DNA of 51,431 bases from Halanaerobiales bacterium. Its GTDB lineage: Bacteria; Bacillota; Halanaerobiia; Halanaerobiales; M55B127. The notes beneath the pieces are model-generated. The model worked only from the letters and a program-made list of their open reading frames with translations. It did not search any database and was not told the DNA's origin. The translations under genes and the position numbers were made by a program. The stretch lies in the NCBI GenBank assembly GCA_018334565.1, contig JAGXLU010000012.1, forward strand, positions 1 to 51,431, read 5' to 3'. Of the stretch, positions 39,077 to 48,161 are shown one piece after another; the first letter of the stretch is position 1, and every line of letters begins with the position of its first letter.

Positions 39077-41506
39077 ATGAAAAAAATTACAGTAGTAATT
39101 GCTTTATTATTAGTAGTTGCATTAGCAACTCCAGCGATAGGTTCATCTTTTCCAGATGTACCTTCAAATCACTGGGCTTATGAAGCAGTCAATGAATTAG
39201 TTGCCGCTGGAATCATTGAAGGATATCCAGATGGTACTTATAAAGGACAACAAAGTTTAACAAGATATGAAATAGCTATGATGGTCAGTCGTGCATTAGA
39301 CAATATCGCAGCAGAACGCGAAGCAATGATGGATCGAATAGTAGCTTTAGAAGAAGAAGAGCCAGAAGTTGTAGTAGAAGAAAAAGCACCTGCTGGTTTA
39401 ACATCAGAGCAGGCACAAGATGTTGCCGCTATAGTCAAAGCTCTTATTCAAAAAAATATGCCAGAGGTACCAGAAGTACCCGAAGAATTAACAGAAAAAC
39501 AAATTAATCAAGTGGTTGGTTTGATTGAGGCATTGACCTTTGAATTTAAAGCAGAATTGAAAATATTGGGTTCAGATGTCGAACAATTAGAAATGGATTT
39601 AGAAGAGGTTGAAGCTAGAGTTGCCGCTTTAGAAGATGCAGAACCAATTGTATCTTTCAGTGGAATGTATAGTGTAGACTTTACTGGTGTCTTTACCAAA
39701 GGTGATGCTATTACTCCTGCTGATGAAGCAGATGCTGAAGCAGTATTTGATTATACTGCAAATAGTTACTTTTTTGAAGACCCCTATTCCACAGGTAGTG
39801 GATCTTATGTTGATCAAGTAGATGATTATACAATGAATGAATTTGATGGTACTCCAGATTTCCGCATGACAGATGAAGGAGATTATTACGTAGAGGGTAT
39901 CGATTTTGAGAATTCATTAGACCTTAATGTATCAGTTAAAAAAGGACCACTACAAGCTGATCTTGACTTGGTTGCTAGCACCAATGTATTTGGGGGAGCA
40001 GACTCAGGTAGCTTTGATCTAGATAGTCTATCAGGTACAATTACAACTCCTGATTTTGTTGCAACTATTGCTGATGGGCAGTCAGTTACATTTAAAGATT
40101 ATCTATTTGATGCAGCAACTGTTGATGGTGTTGTAGCTCAAACTGATAACCATACCTTTTTTGTCAGCAGAACTGTTGAAGAAGAAGATAAGGTTTATAC
40201 AGATGTAGTATATGGTGCTGAAGATACCTATACTGCTACTGATAAAACTTACCTGCGTGCAGGTGCTAAAATGGGCTTTGATTTCTTCTTGCCTATGAAT
40301 GCATATATGGGCTATGAATACAACGAAACTGACGATGAGCATCTAGCAGTTGTAGGTTTGGACACAATGTTAGAATTAGCAGGTATGGATATAACTGCAG
40401 ATCTAGCATCTACTGTTGTTGACGGCACTTCAGATATGAACTATCTATTAAAATTAGGTGCAAGTGGAGAAATCGAAATGTTTGATCTTGCATTTAATTA
40501 TGTTAAAAATGAAGGCTATACCGCGATTGTAGGTACTTCACCTGCATCTGGTTATGATGTTAAAGTTGGCGCTAGCTTAGCAATGGTTGAAGGTTCCTTA
40601 TATTATGCAGATTATGGAATTACTGAAACTACTCTAAGAGCAGAAGTACCAGCCGGCGAATTATCCTTTGCTGGTGTTAATGTAGATGGTAGTTATAGGT
40701 ATTCTACTTTTGAAGATGGCGGTCTGAAAGAAGAACGCGCAATTAACGCTTCCACAACTATGGTTGGAATAGATTTATCATACGCATATGACTATGATGC
40801 TGATAATGAAATATTTGATCCAGAATTGGACAGAGTTGACGATGGCCAACCTTCTGTTTTAACAGAAGAAGATGCTGATGTGAATTCACATACATTTGCA
40901 GCTGATTATGCAGTTAATGATATGATAAGCCTTGGTATGACAGCTGAATTTGCCAAAGCTATGGATGATGACGCTACTGATATCGTATGGGCAAGTGAAT
41001 TTGTCAATACAAACACATTCACAGCTGATTATGCAAATGGTCCAATCACCGCTGGATTAGAATATGTAATGGGTGGAGATACTACAATTACCGCTAGATA
41101 TACTCATGACATGTTTGAAGCAGGCATGGCAAAGGTACTTGATGGTGACTTAGTCATTGATGGTACTGTATGGAGTCCTACCTATAATGTAATGGGCTTT
41201 GATGTATCAGCTGAAGCATGTATGATGCGCAATATCGATACAGAAGCTCAAAACTTAGGTGTTATGGTAGATCTAGCTAGAGACTTTAATGAAAGATTAG
41301 CCATGACAGCTGGTATGGAATATGCCAATAAAGAAATCTATGTTGATTATGCTGGCGTTAAAATAGCCGGACACGCTGGTTTTGAATATTCAGTAACTGA
41401 AGATGTTACAGCTAATGCTAATTATGAATATCTCAATTGGGCTGGCGAAACCAATGGTGATTACACAGCTCAAAAAGCTACCATGGGTGTTGACGTAGCA
41501 TTTTAA
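39077..41506 (+). CDS. OmpM-like outer-membrane protein: SLH domain, coiled coil, beta-barrel
   Basis: A signal peptide (1-23, ending AIGSS) precedes one SLH domain (about 24-80: FPDVPSNHWAYEAVNELVAA, then GYPDGTYKGQQSLTRYE). A charged coiled-coil region (about 82-190, rich in Glu and Val) links to a long beta-strand-rich part (about 195-809) that ends in AQKATMGVDVAF with terminal phenylalanine. This is the OmpM layout known from Veillonella and other diderm Firmicutes: the SLH domain binds pyruvylated or polyaminated peptidoglycan and ties the outer membrane to the wall, and the barrel is a porin. It has 809 residues, a strong promoter, a long leader and its own terminator, consistent with a major protein. 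Confidence 0.92.
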   Translation: MKKITVVIALLLVVALATPAIGSSFPDVPSNHWAYEAVNELVAAGIIEGYPDGTYKGQQSLTRYEIAMMVSRALDNIAAEREAMMDRIVALEEEEPEVVVEEKAPAGLTSEQAQDVAAIVKALIQKNMPEVPEVPEELTEKQINQVVGLIEALTFEFKAELKILGSDVEQLEMDLEEVEARVAALEDAEPIVSFSGMYSVDFTGVFTKGDAITPADEADAEAVFDYTANSYFFEDPYSTGSGSYVDQVDDYTMNEFDGTPDFRMTDEGDYYVEGIDFENSLDLNVSVKKGPLQADLDLVASTNVFGGADSGSFDLDSLSGTITTPDFVATIADGQSVTFKDYLFDAATVDGVVAQTDNHTFFVSRTVEEEDKVYTDVVYGAEDTYTATDKTYLRAGAKMGFDFFLPMNAYMGYEYNETDDEHLAVVGLDTMLELAGMDITADLASTVVDGTSDMNYLLKLGASGEIEMFDLAFNYVKNEGYTAIVGTSPASGYDVKVGASLAMVEGSLYYADYGITETTLRAEVPAGELSFAGVNVDGSYRYSTFEDGGLKEERAINASTTMVGIDLSYAYDYDADNEIFDPELDRVDDGQPSVLTEEDADVNSHTFAADYAVNDMISLGMTAEFAKAMDDDATDIVWASEFVNTNTFTADYANGPITAGLEYVMGGDTTITARYTHDMFEAGMAKVLDGDLVIDGTVWSPTYNVMGFDVSAEACMMRNIDTEAQNLGVMVDLARDFNERLAMTAGMEYANKEIYVDYAGVKIAGHAGFEYSVTEDVTANANYEYLNWAGETNGDYTAQKATMGVDVAF

Positions 41507-41538
41507 TTAGAGCTTAAGAAACACTTAAATAATAAAAC

Positions 41539-41572
41539 AAGTCCGGGGAAAGTTATTCCCGGACTTTTTTTA
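41539..41572 (+). terminator. Terminator of the SLH outer-membrane protein gene
   Basis: AAGTCCGGG (41539-41547) pairs perfectly with CCCGGACTT (41558-41566), followed by a run of T. It is among the strongest terminators in the window. Confidence 0.9.
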
Positions 41573-41601
41573 TATATAAATTAGAAAAGTTATTAATTAT
41601 C

Positions 41602-41610
41602 TGGTATAAT
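41602..41610 (+). promoter_or_regulatory. Extended -10 promoter of the barrel gene at 41714
   Basis: TGGTATAAT: TG at 41602-41603 and a perfect TATAAT at 41605-41610. The -35 side is poor (TTAGAA at 41581-41586, 18 bases away), which is common for extended -10 promoters. Confidence 0.5.
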
Positions 41611-41713
41611 ATAGATGATGAGTGGAAAATTATATTATTTTTAAAACTGTAAATGTATTAATACAAGAGGTTAAATATAAATTTATATGTTTAAAAAACG
41701 GGAGGTGACTTAT

Positions 41714-42682
41714 ATGAATAGAAATATGATTATAGTTTTAATTATGTGTATGTTCTTTTCTTATGGATTAAATATCTATGCTCAGGAGCCAGATTTTAAT
41801 AATGAGTTAGGAGATTCGATATTTTATTCTCCTGATTATAATTCTATTAATATAAGTCAATATGTTTTAAACCTGCCTGATCAAGATAGAAATTTTAGAG
41901 ATATAGAATCAGAGTACCAAATTCGTTTAAGAGAATTAGCAGAAAGATATGGTAGTAAACAGGATAACATTTTTAATGTTGTGTTCACCAAAGAGGAACT
42001 GACTGAACTTAATACAAATAATAATATAAGTTATCAACCTTTTTCGAATGTAAATATAGGTCTTAATTATAATCAGGAAGAAGATAACGAAATAATAGAA
42101 AATAAAACTGCAGTGGAAGCCAACTATTCACTAGATGAAAATATTTTAGTTAGAGCTGGTTATGAGTTTTTTAATATTAAGGATAATAACACTAATATTA
42201 ATCAATCTGTCGATGAAAACAATATTGACAGCAGATTCGGTATAAGTTATCAAACTACTGATAGAATAAAAATATTTGGGGACTATATATATAATGATAT
42301 TTTAATGGCCGAGTCCGGCCAGTCAACTGTTTTTGGAATACAATACAATGATATCGATTCAACGATATCTGCAGAATATAGCATAGGCAGCCAAACTGGT
42401 TATGAAGCACGAACTACCGGCATAACCTATCAATACGGCGATTTAGCGAGCTTTAGTGCTTCATATAAATTATTAGATCCCGAACAACTGGCAAATCAAT
42501 TAAAGCAGCAGGAGTGGGATTTTGGTGCTGATATCAACCTGAGTGAACAGTCAACTTTTTCAGTTGGGCTGCAGATTATCAATAATGAAGCCATAGATAC
42601 TAAAGAGGGTAGCAGTACTTTAAATCCAAATAATATTGAACAGGAGACAAATGTGGAGGCTAGTTTTAAAATAAAATTTTAG
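41714..42682 (+). CDS. Exported beta-barrel outer-membrane protein
   Basis: A 322-residue protein: signal peptide about 1-23 (GLNIYAQ), a short helical charged region (about 50-90) with IESEYQIRLRELAERYG, then about ten to twelve amphipathic strands such as VNIGLNYNQEE, ILVRAGYEFFNI and ATISAEYSIG-like segments, ending VEASFKIKF. Terminal phenylalanine and strand pattern support an outer-membrane barrel. No specific family was recognised. The ATG at 41714 follows GGGAGGTGA; the upstream frame from 41687 covers that site. It may be a porin or a surface structural protein. The next gene encodes LptD. Confidence 0.72.
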   Translation: MNRNMIIVLIMCMFFSYGLNIYAQEPDFNNELGDSIFYSPDYNSINISQYVLNLPDQDRNFRDIESEYQIRLRELAERYGSKQDNIFNVVFTKEELTELNTNNNISYQPFSNVNIGLNYNQEEDNEIIENKTAVEANYSLDENILVRAGYEFFNIKDNNTNINQSVDENNIDSRFGISYQTTDRIKIFGDYIYNDILMAESGQSTVFGIQYNDIDSTISAEYSIGSQTGYEARTTGITYQYGDLASFSASYKLLDPEQLANQLKQQEWDFGADINLSEQSTFSVGLQIINNEAIDTKEGSSTLNPNNIEQETNVEASFKIKF

Positions 42683-42732
42683 AGGATATTAAACCATTAT
42701 ATTGTCCTAAACAATTTAAACAAACTTCATTA

Positions 42733-42803
42733 AGGTCTTAAATTTTAATAAAGTTCTTGATGTTTTTCAAGACCTATTTGGCTGAGCTGAATAGGTCTTG
42801 TTT
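42733..42803 (+). promoter_or_regulatory. Possible attenuator before lptD
   Basis: CAAGACCTATT (42768-42778) and AATAGGTCTTG (42790-42800) form a perfect 11-bp stem with an 11-base loop, followed by TTT. An upstream AGGTCTT (42733-42739) can instead pair with AAGACCT (42769-42775). The two pairings exclude each other, as in an attenuator. The short T-run makes termination uncertain. Alternatively the 11-bp repeat is an operator. Confidence 0.42.
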
Positions 42804-42839
42804 ATGGAAAAGTGTTTGTTGTTAGGGAGGAAGGCAGCT

Positions 42840-44537
42840 ATGAGGCGATATTTATTAATCACAATATTTATAATAGTATCAATGTTTTTAGTTATTGAGC
42901 CTTTGATAGCTTTTGAACCTGTCATCAACCAAGAAATCACGGAAGATGTTTCTAACATAGAAGCTGATAATATTTATATAAATAATACAAAAAAAGAAAT
43001 AGAAGCTGTTGGTAATGTCCGGTTGACTAACCAGTCGCTAAAAATTAAGGCTGATAGGCTTGTTTTTAATTATAGGGAAAAAACAATAAATGCTTATGGT
43101 CAACCCATTTTATTTGAGTATAAAGATCGTCTTTTCAACGGAGAAAAGCTTCAGCTTAACTATAAAAAAGAAGTTGTATATTTATATAAGGCAGAAGTCA
43201 AAGTAAAAAAGTTTACATTTAGTGGCAGTGAAATAGAATATTTCCACAATGATATACCTAATTTTATCATCAAAGATGCTTACTATACAACATGTGAGAT
43301 GGAAAAACCACATTACCATTATACAGCTAAGAAGATAACATACTATCCGGATGATAGGATTGTTGGTAAAGATATTAGTTTTTGGTGGAGAGATAAAAAA
43401 ATAGTTAATTTGCCTAGTTTTATTATTAATATCACAACTGATAAAGAAGGTAAAACTGTTGTCGGCAATAACTTTCCCATACCAGAATTTGGATATAATG
43501 GAGGGGAAGGTTTTTTTATAAAAATAAATTATCCATATGAATTTAATGATAAAAACAACGGTAGACTTTATTTTTTAAAAGAAAGCATGGGTGGCTTTCA
43601 AATTAACTTAAACCATAATTATGTTATAGATATGGATAAAAAAATATTTTTATTATATAATGGAGAAAAATACATAGACAAAGAAATTTCAGAAGAGGTA
43701 AAATCATATCAATTAGGCTTTAAACACGAGGTCAATAACAACTTTAAATACAGTCTATATTTAGAAGGATATGATAAATTCAAATACGTTGATGTAGTTG
43801 AAAATGTAAGCTCGATCAATTTAGAATCTACTTATTTAAACAAAAAAATTGCTTTAAATGCAGAATCTAAATATGATCTTAATAAAAAAGAAATGATTAC
43901 GCAAAGTTATATTTTAAATCGAGAAGCTGAGAGTTCTAATTTGATAATAAAATACATAAAGGGAAATAATACTGATTATTTGCCATACGGTAAATTCAAC
44001 TATAAGCTCAATAAGGCTTTAAGTTTTGGTTTAGGCTATGGTTACATAAAAGAAAATAATTTTACTCAGCATAAGTTAGATTACATATTAAATTATAATA
44101 AGGGCATTATAATAAATCGTTCACTTGACTTTTCTTTCGATCAAAACATTAAACACATTTCATATTTGGAAGAGAAAAGTACCGCAACAAATTATCAGAG
44201 CTCTATATTTATGAATATTAATAAAACTTTTTTTGGTTTATTAAGTTTAGCTCAAAGTACCGGCTATGTTATTCAATATAATGAGGGCTATCCCCTATTT
44301 AATATTGATGAAATAAAAAAAGATAAGAAAGTAGTATCAAATACTGAATTAGATTTTTATTACCCTAAAGATAAAGAACATTGGAAATTAGCTTTGCATC
44401 TAGAATATTCTCTTTTAGAAGAGAAATTCCAGCAACGACAAGTAGTCCTTTCACATCAGTATGACTGTTATGGTTATCAAATAAATTATGATTTACATAA
44501 TAAGTCCTTAGGTTTTCAATTTAATTTTATCAATTGA
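42840..44537 (+). CDS. lptD: LPS-assembly outer-membrane protein LptD
   Basis: LptD is the barrel that inserts LPS into the outer leaflet. A signal-like helix (about 1-26) is followed by an OstA/LptA-type domain (about 38-160: IEADNIYINNTKKEIEAVGN, LKIKADRLVFNYREKTI), the conserved motif DAYYTTCEMEKPHYH, and a strand-rich barrel to residue 565 with terminal GFQFNFIN. It is shorter than E. coli LptD (about 780) and has a single cysteine in the TTC motif, so the disulfide scheme of E. coli LptD does not apply. ATG 42840 follows GGGAGG. It is separated from the lpt genes by 5 kb. No LptE is visible. Confidence 0.88.
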   Translation: MRRYLLITIFIIVSMFLVIEPLIAFEPVINQEITEDVSNIEADNIYINNTKKEIEAVGNVRLTNQSLKIKADRLVFNYREKTINAYGQPILFEYKDRLFNGEKLQLNYKKEVVYLYKAEVKVKKFTFSGSEIEYFHNDIPNFIIKDAYYTTCEMEKPHYHYTAKKITYYPDDRIVGKDISFWWRDKKIVNLPSFIINITTDKEGKTVVGNNFPIPEFGYNGGEGFFIKINYPYEFNDKNNGRLYFLKESMGGFQINLNHNYVIDMDKKIFLLYNGEKYIDKEISEEVKSYQLGFKHEVNNNFKYSLYLEGYDKFKYVDVVENVSSINLESTYLNKKIALNAESKYDLNKKEMITQSYILNREAESSNLIIKYIKGNNTDYLPYGKFNYKLNKALSFGLGYGYIKENNFTQHKLDYILNYNKGIIINRSLDFSFDQNIKHISYLEEKSTATNYQSSIFMNINKTFFGLLSLAQSTGYVIQYNEGYPLFNIDEIKKDKKVVSNTELDFYYPKDKEHWKLALHLEYSLLEEKFQQRQVVLSHQYDCYGYQINYDLHNKSLGFQFNFIN

Positions 44538-44550
44538 TGGGGGTATTTAA

Positions 44551-45207
44551 TTGAAAAAAATTCTGATATTATTGGTTTTGTTGATTCTTAGCTGCACTTT
44601 TATGGTATCAGCTAATTTTGAATTAACGGGTAAATTAAAAACAGGTAAAGATGAATATATTTCTAATGAATCAGGGTTTGAAGGTGAGCTTGTAGATTTT
44701 TATAATTACGAGGATCTCTGGTTTAAACTAAAAAATAACCTGGATTATCCAGACTATTATTATTTTAAGCTTAATTATTATCAAAAGCACTATGATCAAA
44801 AGTCGACATATGATAATCAGACGATTGATTTTAGTGGTAATTATACAAATAACTTCAGGAAAAAATACAGAAATAAATTTAAGCTGATTATTAAAGATAA
44901 AAATTATTTAAATGATCTGGATAAGTCTTATACTTCTTATTCTCTCAATTACCAATTTAGACATAAACTAAATACAATAAATCAATATATTCTTGATTTC
45001 AAGACACAACAATTTTACTATACTCTTGATGAGAATAATGATTATAAAGTTGATACATATAAAATTGACTGGCAAAGGGATATAAATAAAAATATAAGGA
45101 TTAATTTCAGTTATAAAATTAAGAAAAAAGAATATTTTTTTCAAAATTCAACAAGTGATAATAAATATGGACAGAGTTTTTCCATAGATTTTAAGTATGA
45201 TCTTTAA
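44551..45207 (+). CDS. Exported beta-rich protein downstream of lptD
   Basis: A 218-residue protein with a signal peptide (about 1-21, VSAN) and then many Tyr/Lys/Asp-rich strands such as YYYFKLNYYQKHY, YTSYSLNYQFRHKL and SFSIDFKYDL. The pattern suits a small outer-membrane barrel. A cysteine at position 15 (LILSC) is not a convincing lipobox. The start is TTG 44551, after GATGGGGG. It begins 13 bases after lptD, so the two are probably co-transcribed. A function as LptD partner is possible but unproven; no similarity to LptE was recognised. Confidence 0.68.
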   Translation: MKKILILLVLLILSCTFMVSANFELTGKLKTGKDEYISNESGFEGELVDFYNYEDLWFKLKNNLDYPDYYYFKLNYYQKHYDQKSTYDNQTIDFSGNYTNNFRKKYRNKFKLIIKDKNYLNDLDKSYTSYSLNYQFRHKLNTINQYILDFKTQQFYYTLDENNDYKVDTYKIDWQRDINKNIRINFSYKIKKKEYFFQNSTSDNKYGQSFSIDFKYDL

Positions 45208-45304
45208 AATATTTTTTAAATCATCTTTATATTGCTGTAAATTCCCTCTTTTCTTTGATAGTATATAATTCACAGTTTGATTAAAGTAATAGGAGGACAA
45301 AACT

Positions 45305-46090
45305 TTGTTAAGTAATAACAAAATTGACCATACAGCTATTATATCTGATTCAGTTAAATTGGGTAATAATGTTGAAGTAGGCCCTTATACGATTATTACA
45401 GAAGAAGTAGAGATCGGCGATAATACAAAGATTGGTGCTTATTGTCATCTTCAGGGTTGGACAAAAATTGGAGATAATAATCTGATTGATAATCATGTTA
45501 CAATAGGATTCCCGCCTCAGAATATAGGATATGATGGCAGTAGGACCTTTGTTAATATTGGTGATAATAATAAAATAAGGGAATATGCAACAATTCATCG
45601 AGGAACAACTGAAGGACGTGGAGAAACTAAGATAGGTGATAATAATACCTTTAAGTTATATTCTCATGTGGCCCATGATTGTTATTTGGGCAACAATATC
45701 ATCCTGGATAATTATGTTAATCTGGCAGGGCATGTAGTAATATATAATGATGCTTATATTGAAAGGATGGTTGGTGTTCATCAGTTTGTAAAAATAGGAA
45801 ATTTAAGTCTTATAGAGGCTCATTCTAAGTTAATAAAAGATGTTCCACCCTATATTGTAGTTAATGGTCATCCCGCCCAGGTGGCAGGAATTAATGAAGT
45901 TGGTCTAAATGATAAAAATGTAGATACTGATGTAAGAGAAGAAATAAGAAAAGCTTACAATATACTCTATGAATCGAATTTAAATATTAGCCAGGCTATT
46001 GAAAAGTTAGAAAAGGTAAGCAAAACTTATGAGCAAATAAAGAATTTCATAAATTTTCTTAAAAATTCAAATAGAGGGATCTGTAGATAA
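45305..46090 (+). CDS. lpxA: UDP-GlcNAc (or GlcNAc3N) acyltransferase LpxA, catalytically complete
   Basis: This 261-residue protein retains all five conserved LpxA histidines: His98, His121, His124 (the general base, in SHVAHDC), His143 (LAGHV) and His159 (VGVHQF). It ends with the usual helical domain and RGICR. Compared with E. coli, the substrate loop reads PQNIGYDG, so the aspartate and lysine at positions 74 and 76 are Asn73 and Gly75. It is followed 18 bases later by GnnA- and GnnB-like genes, which make UDP-GlcNAc3N; the enzyme probably acylates the 3-amino group of that sugar, as in Leptospira and Acidithiobacillus. The start is TTG 45305, with AGGAGGA upstream. Confidence 0.9.
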   Translation: MLSNNKIDHTAIISDSVKLGNNVEVGPYTIITEEVEIGDNTKIGAYCHLQGWTKIGDNNLIDNHVTIGFPPQNIGYDGSRTFVNIGDNNKIREYATIHRGTTEGRGETKIGDNNTFKLYSHVAHDCYLGNNIILDNYVNLAGHVVIYNDAYIERMVGVHQFVKIGNLSLIEAHSKLIKDVPPYIVVNGHPAQVAGINEVGLNDKNVDTDVREEIRKAYNILYESNLNISQAIEKLEKVSKTYEQIKNFINFLKNSNRGICR

Positions 46091-46108
46091 CACAGGGAGG
46101 ATAAGAAG

Positions 46109-47056
46109 ATGGACAGAGTAAAGGTTGGGGTTATTGGTGTAGGCAGTATGGGCAAAAACCATGTACGTTCATATGCTGCTTTAAAACATGTTTGTGAACT
46201 AATAGGACTCTATGATATTAATCAAAGCCGGTCTAGAAAAATGGCTAAAAGTTATGGTATTCGTTCTTTTTCTTCAACTCAGAAGATATTAAAAGAAGTA
46301 GATGCTGTAAATATAGCAACTCCTACGACAACACATTTCGATATAGCTCTTGAGGCTATTCAGGCCGGTAAACATTTATTAATTGAAAAGCCAATTACAA
46401 ATATCATAGAAGAAGCAAATCAAATTTTAAAAGAGGCTAAAAAAAAGTCATTAATAGTTCAGGTAGGTCATATAGAAAGGTTCAACCCTGCTGTTAAGGC
46501 GCTACCTGAGATGTTGAAAGAAGAAAAGATTATAGCAATAGACATCCAAAGAATGGGCCCTTATGATCCCCGAATCGATGATACAGATGTAATTCAGGAT
46601 CTTATGATTCATGATATTGATGTAGTAAGTTCTCTGATACAAGGAGATATAGCTCAGATGAATGCCCTGGCAAGAAAGGTAACTTCGAAAAAACATATGG
46701 ACTTTGCTGTCGCTAATTATCGCACAGAAGATGATATAATTGTTACTCTTACTGCCAGTCGCTCTACAAATAAAAAGGTTCGTAAGATGTCAATTACTAC
46801 TGAAAAATCTTTTATTGAGCTTGATTACATTGGAAGGAAAATAACAAGAACCAGAAGGGGTAATGGCAACTCTAATAAAAACAAACAAAGGGAATATGAA
46901 GAATCTTATGAAAACGAAGAAGAACCTTTAAAAATGCAGTTGATTGATTTTGTCAATAGTATACAAAACGGGACAAAGCCTCTGATTACTGGGTATGATG
47001 GACTTGAAGCTTTAAAACTAACCAAGTTAATCCAAGATAAAGTCTATATAGATTAA
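46109..47056 (+). CDS. gnnA: GnnA-like UDP-GlcNAc 3-dehydrogenase (Gfo/Idh/MocA family)
   Basis: A 315-residue NAD(P)-dependent dehydrogenase. The Rossmann loop GVGSMG is at residues 10-15, the family EKP motif at 93-95 and the catalytic-region motif GHIERFNPAV near 120-129. GnnA oxidises UDP-GlcNAc at C3 so that GnnB can aminate it. The family is broad (WbpB and others act on UDP-GlcNAcA), so the name rests on the neighbours: LpxA before and an aminotransferase 19 bases after. GGGAGGA lies before ATG 46109. Confidence 0.8.
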   Translation: MDRVKVGVIGVGSMGKNHVRSYAALKHVCELIGLYDINQSRSRKMAKSYGIRSFSSTQKILKEVDAVNIATPTTTHFDIALEAIQAGKHLLIEKPITNIIEEANQILKEAKKKSLIVQVGHIERFNPAVKALPEMLKEEKIIAIDIQRMGPYDPRIDDTDVIQDLMIHDIDVVSSLIQGDIAQMNALARKVTSKKHMDFAVANYRTEDDIIVTLTASRSTNKKVRKMSITTEKSFIELDYIGRKITRTRRGNGNSNKNKQREYEESYENEEEPLKMQLIDFVNSIQNGTKPLITGYDGLEALKLTKLIQDKVYID

Positions 47057-47075
47057 AAATTGAGGGGAGTTTAAA

Positions 47076-48161
47076 ATGATACCAATAGCCAATCCAATTA
47101 TCGAAGAAGAAGAAAAAAGTTTAGTTAATGAAGTAATGGACAGTGGAATGCTAGTTATGGGAAAATATGTGAAAAAGTTCGAGGAGAAATTTACGAAATA
47201 CTCAGAAACTGATTTTGGTATAGCAACTTCCAGTGGAACCACAGCTTTAGATGTTGCTCTTAAATCTTTAAACATTGAAGAAAATGATAAAATTATAACA
47301 ACTCCTTTTACTTTCATTGCTAGCAGTAATTCTATTCTATACTCAAAAGCGGACCCTATATTTGCTGATGTTAGAGAAGATAGTTTTAATATAGACCCAG
47401 ATTCAATAAGAAGATTGTTAAAGGAATATCCAGACACCAAGGCTCTCTTAATTGTACACCTTTTTGGGCAACCCTGTGATATGGATGAGATTATAAAAAT
47501 AGTGAATCAACATAATTTATTATTGATTGAAGATAGTGCTCAGGCCCATGGTGCAACCTATAATAATCAGAAAGTAGGTTCTTTTGGTGATGTTTCAGCT
47601 TTTAGTTTTTACCCCACAAAGAATATGACAACTGGTGAAGGTGGTATGGTCTTAACAGATCAAAAGGAGATTATGGAAAAAGCAAGATTATTAATAAATC
47701 ACGGTTCTGCACAGAAGTATCATCATGATATTTTAGGATATAATTACAGGATGACCAATATCGCTGCTGCTATTGGGTTGGTTCAGTTTAAAAAATTAGA
47801 TGAGTATAATAAAATCAGAAAGGAAAATGCCCGAAAATTAACTCAAGGATTAGTTGATCTAAATTGGCTTGAAACACCAGCCGTATTGGAAAACAGGGAA
47901 CATGTTTTTCATCAATATACAATAAAAACAGATTATAGAGATGAACTTTTACAGTACTTAACAGAAAAGGGTATAGGTTATGGAATACATTATCCCTTGC
48001 CAACATATGAACAAAATTTATATCAAAAATTAGGATACAAAGATATTACTTGTCCGGTAACTGAAAGAATTTGCGATCAAGTTGTTTCATTACCAGTACA
48101 TCCTGCCCTTTCTGAAAAAGATTTAAATTATATTATTGATAAATTAAGAAAGTTTAGATAA
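47076..48161 (+). CDS. gnnB: GnnB-like PLP aminotransferase (DegT/DnrJ/EryC1 family)
   Basis: A 361-residue sugar aminotransferase. The PLP-binding lysine is Lys182 in SFYPTKNMTTGEGG; IEDSAQAHGA holds the Asp that contacts PLP, and the family opening is IPIANPIIEEEE. GnnB transfers an amino group from glutamate to the 3-keto sugar made by GnnA, giving UDP-GlcNAc3N. With LpxA two genes upstream, this completes a three-gene cassette for the lipid A diamino sugar. An alternative is a WbpE-type enzyme for a surface polysaccharide, which I consider less likely given lpxA. GAGGGGA precedes ATG 47076. Confidence 0.8.
   Translation: MIPIANPIIEEEEKSLVNEVMDSGMLVMGKYVKKFEEKFTKYSETDFGIATSSGTTALDVALKSLNIEENDKIITTPFTFIASSNSILYSKADPIFADVREDSFNIDPDSIRRLLKEYPDTKALLIVHLFGQPCDMDEIIKIVNQHNLLLIEDSAQAHGATYNNQKVGSFGDVSAFSFYPTKNMTTGEGGMVLTDQKEIMEKARLLINHGSAQKYHHDILGYNYRMTNIAAAIGLVQFKKLDEYNKIRKENARKLTQGLVDLNWLETPAVLENREHVFHQYTIKTDYRDELLQYLTEKGIGYGIHYPLPTYEQNLYQKLGYKDITCPVTERICDQVVSLPVHPALSEKDLNYIIDKLRKFR

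Noticed and set aside
44551-44615. Lipoprotein signal (lipobox around Cys15) in the gene after lptD
   Set aside because: Residues before the cysteine (Ile-Leu-Ser) fit the lipobox poorly, and a normal signal peptidase site (VSA-N) follows.
46109-48161. WbpB/WbpE-type enzymes for a surface polysaccharide sugar acid
   Set aside because: The families cannot be fully separated by eye, but direct linkage to a complete lpxA and the absence of glycosyltransferases or a UDP-GlcNAc 6-dehydrogenase nearby favour GnnA/GnnB.
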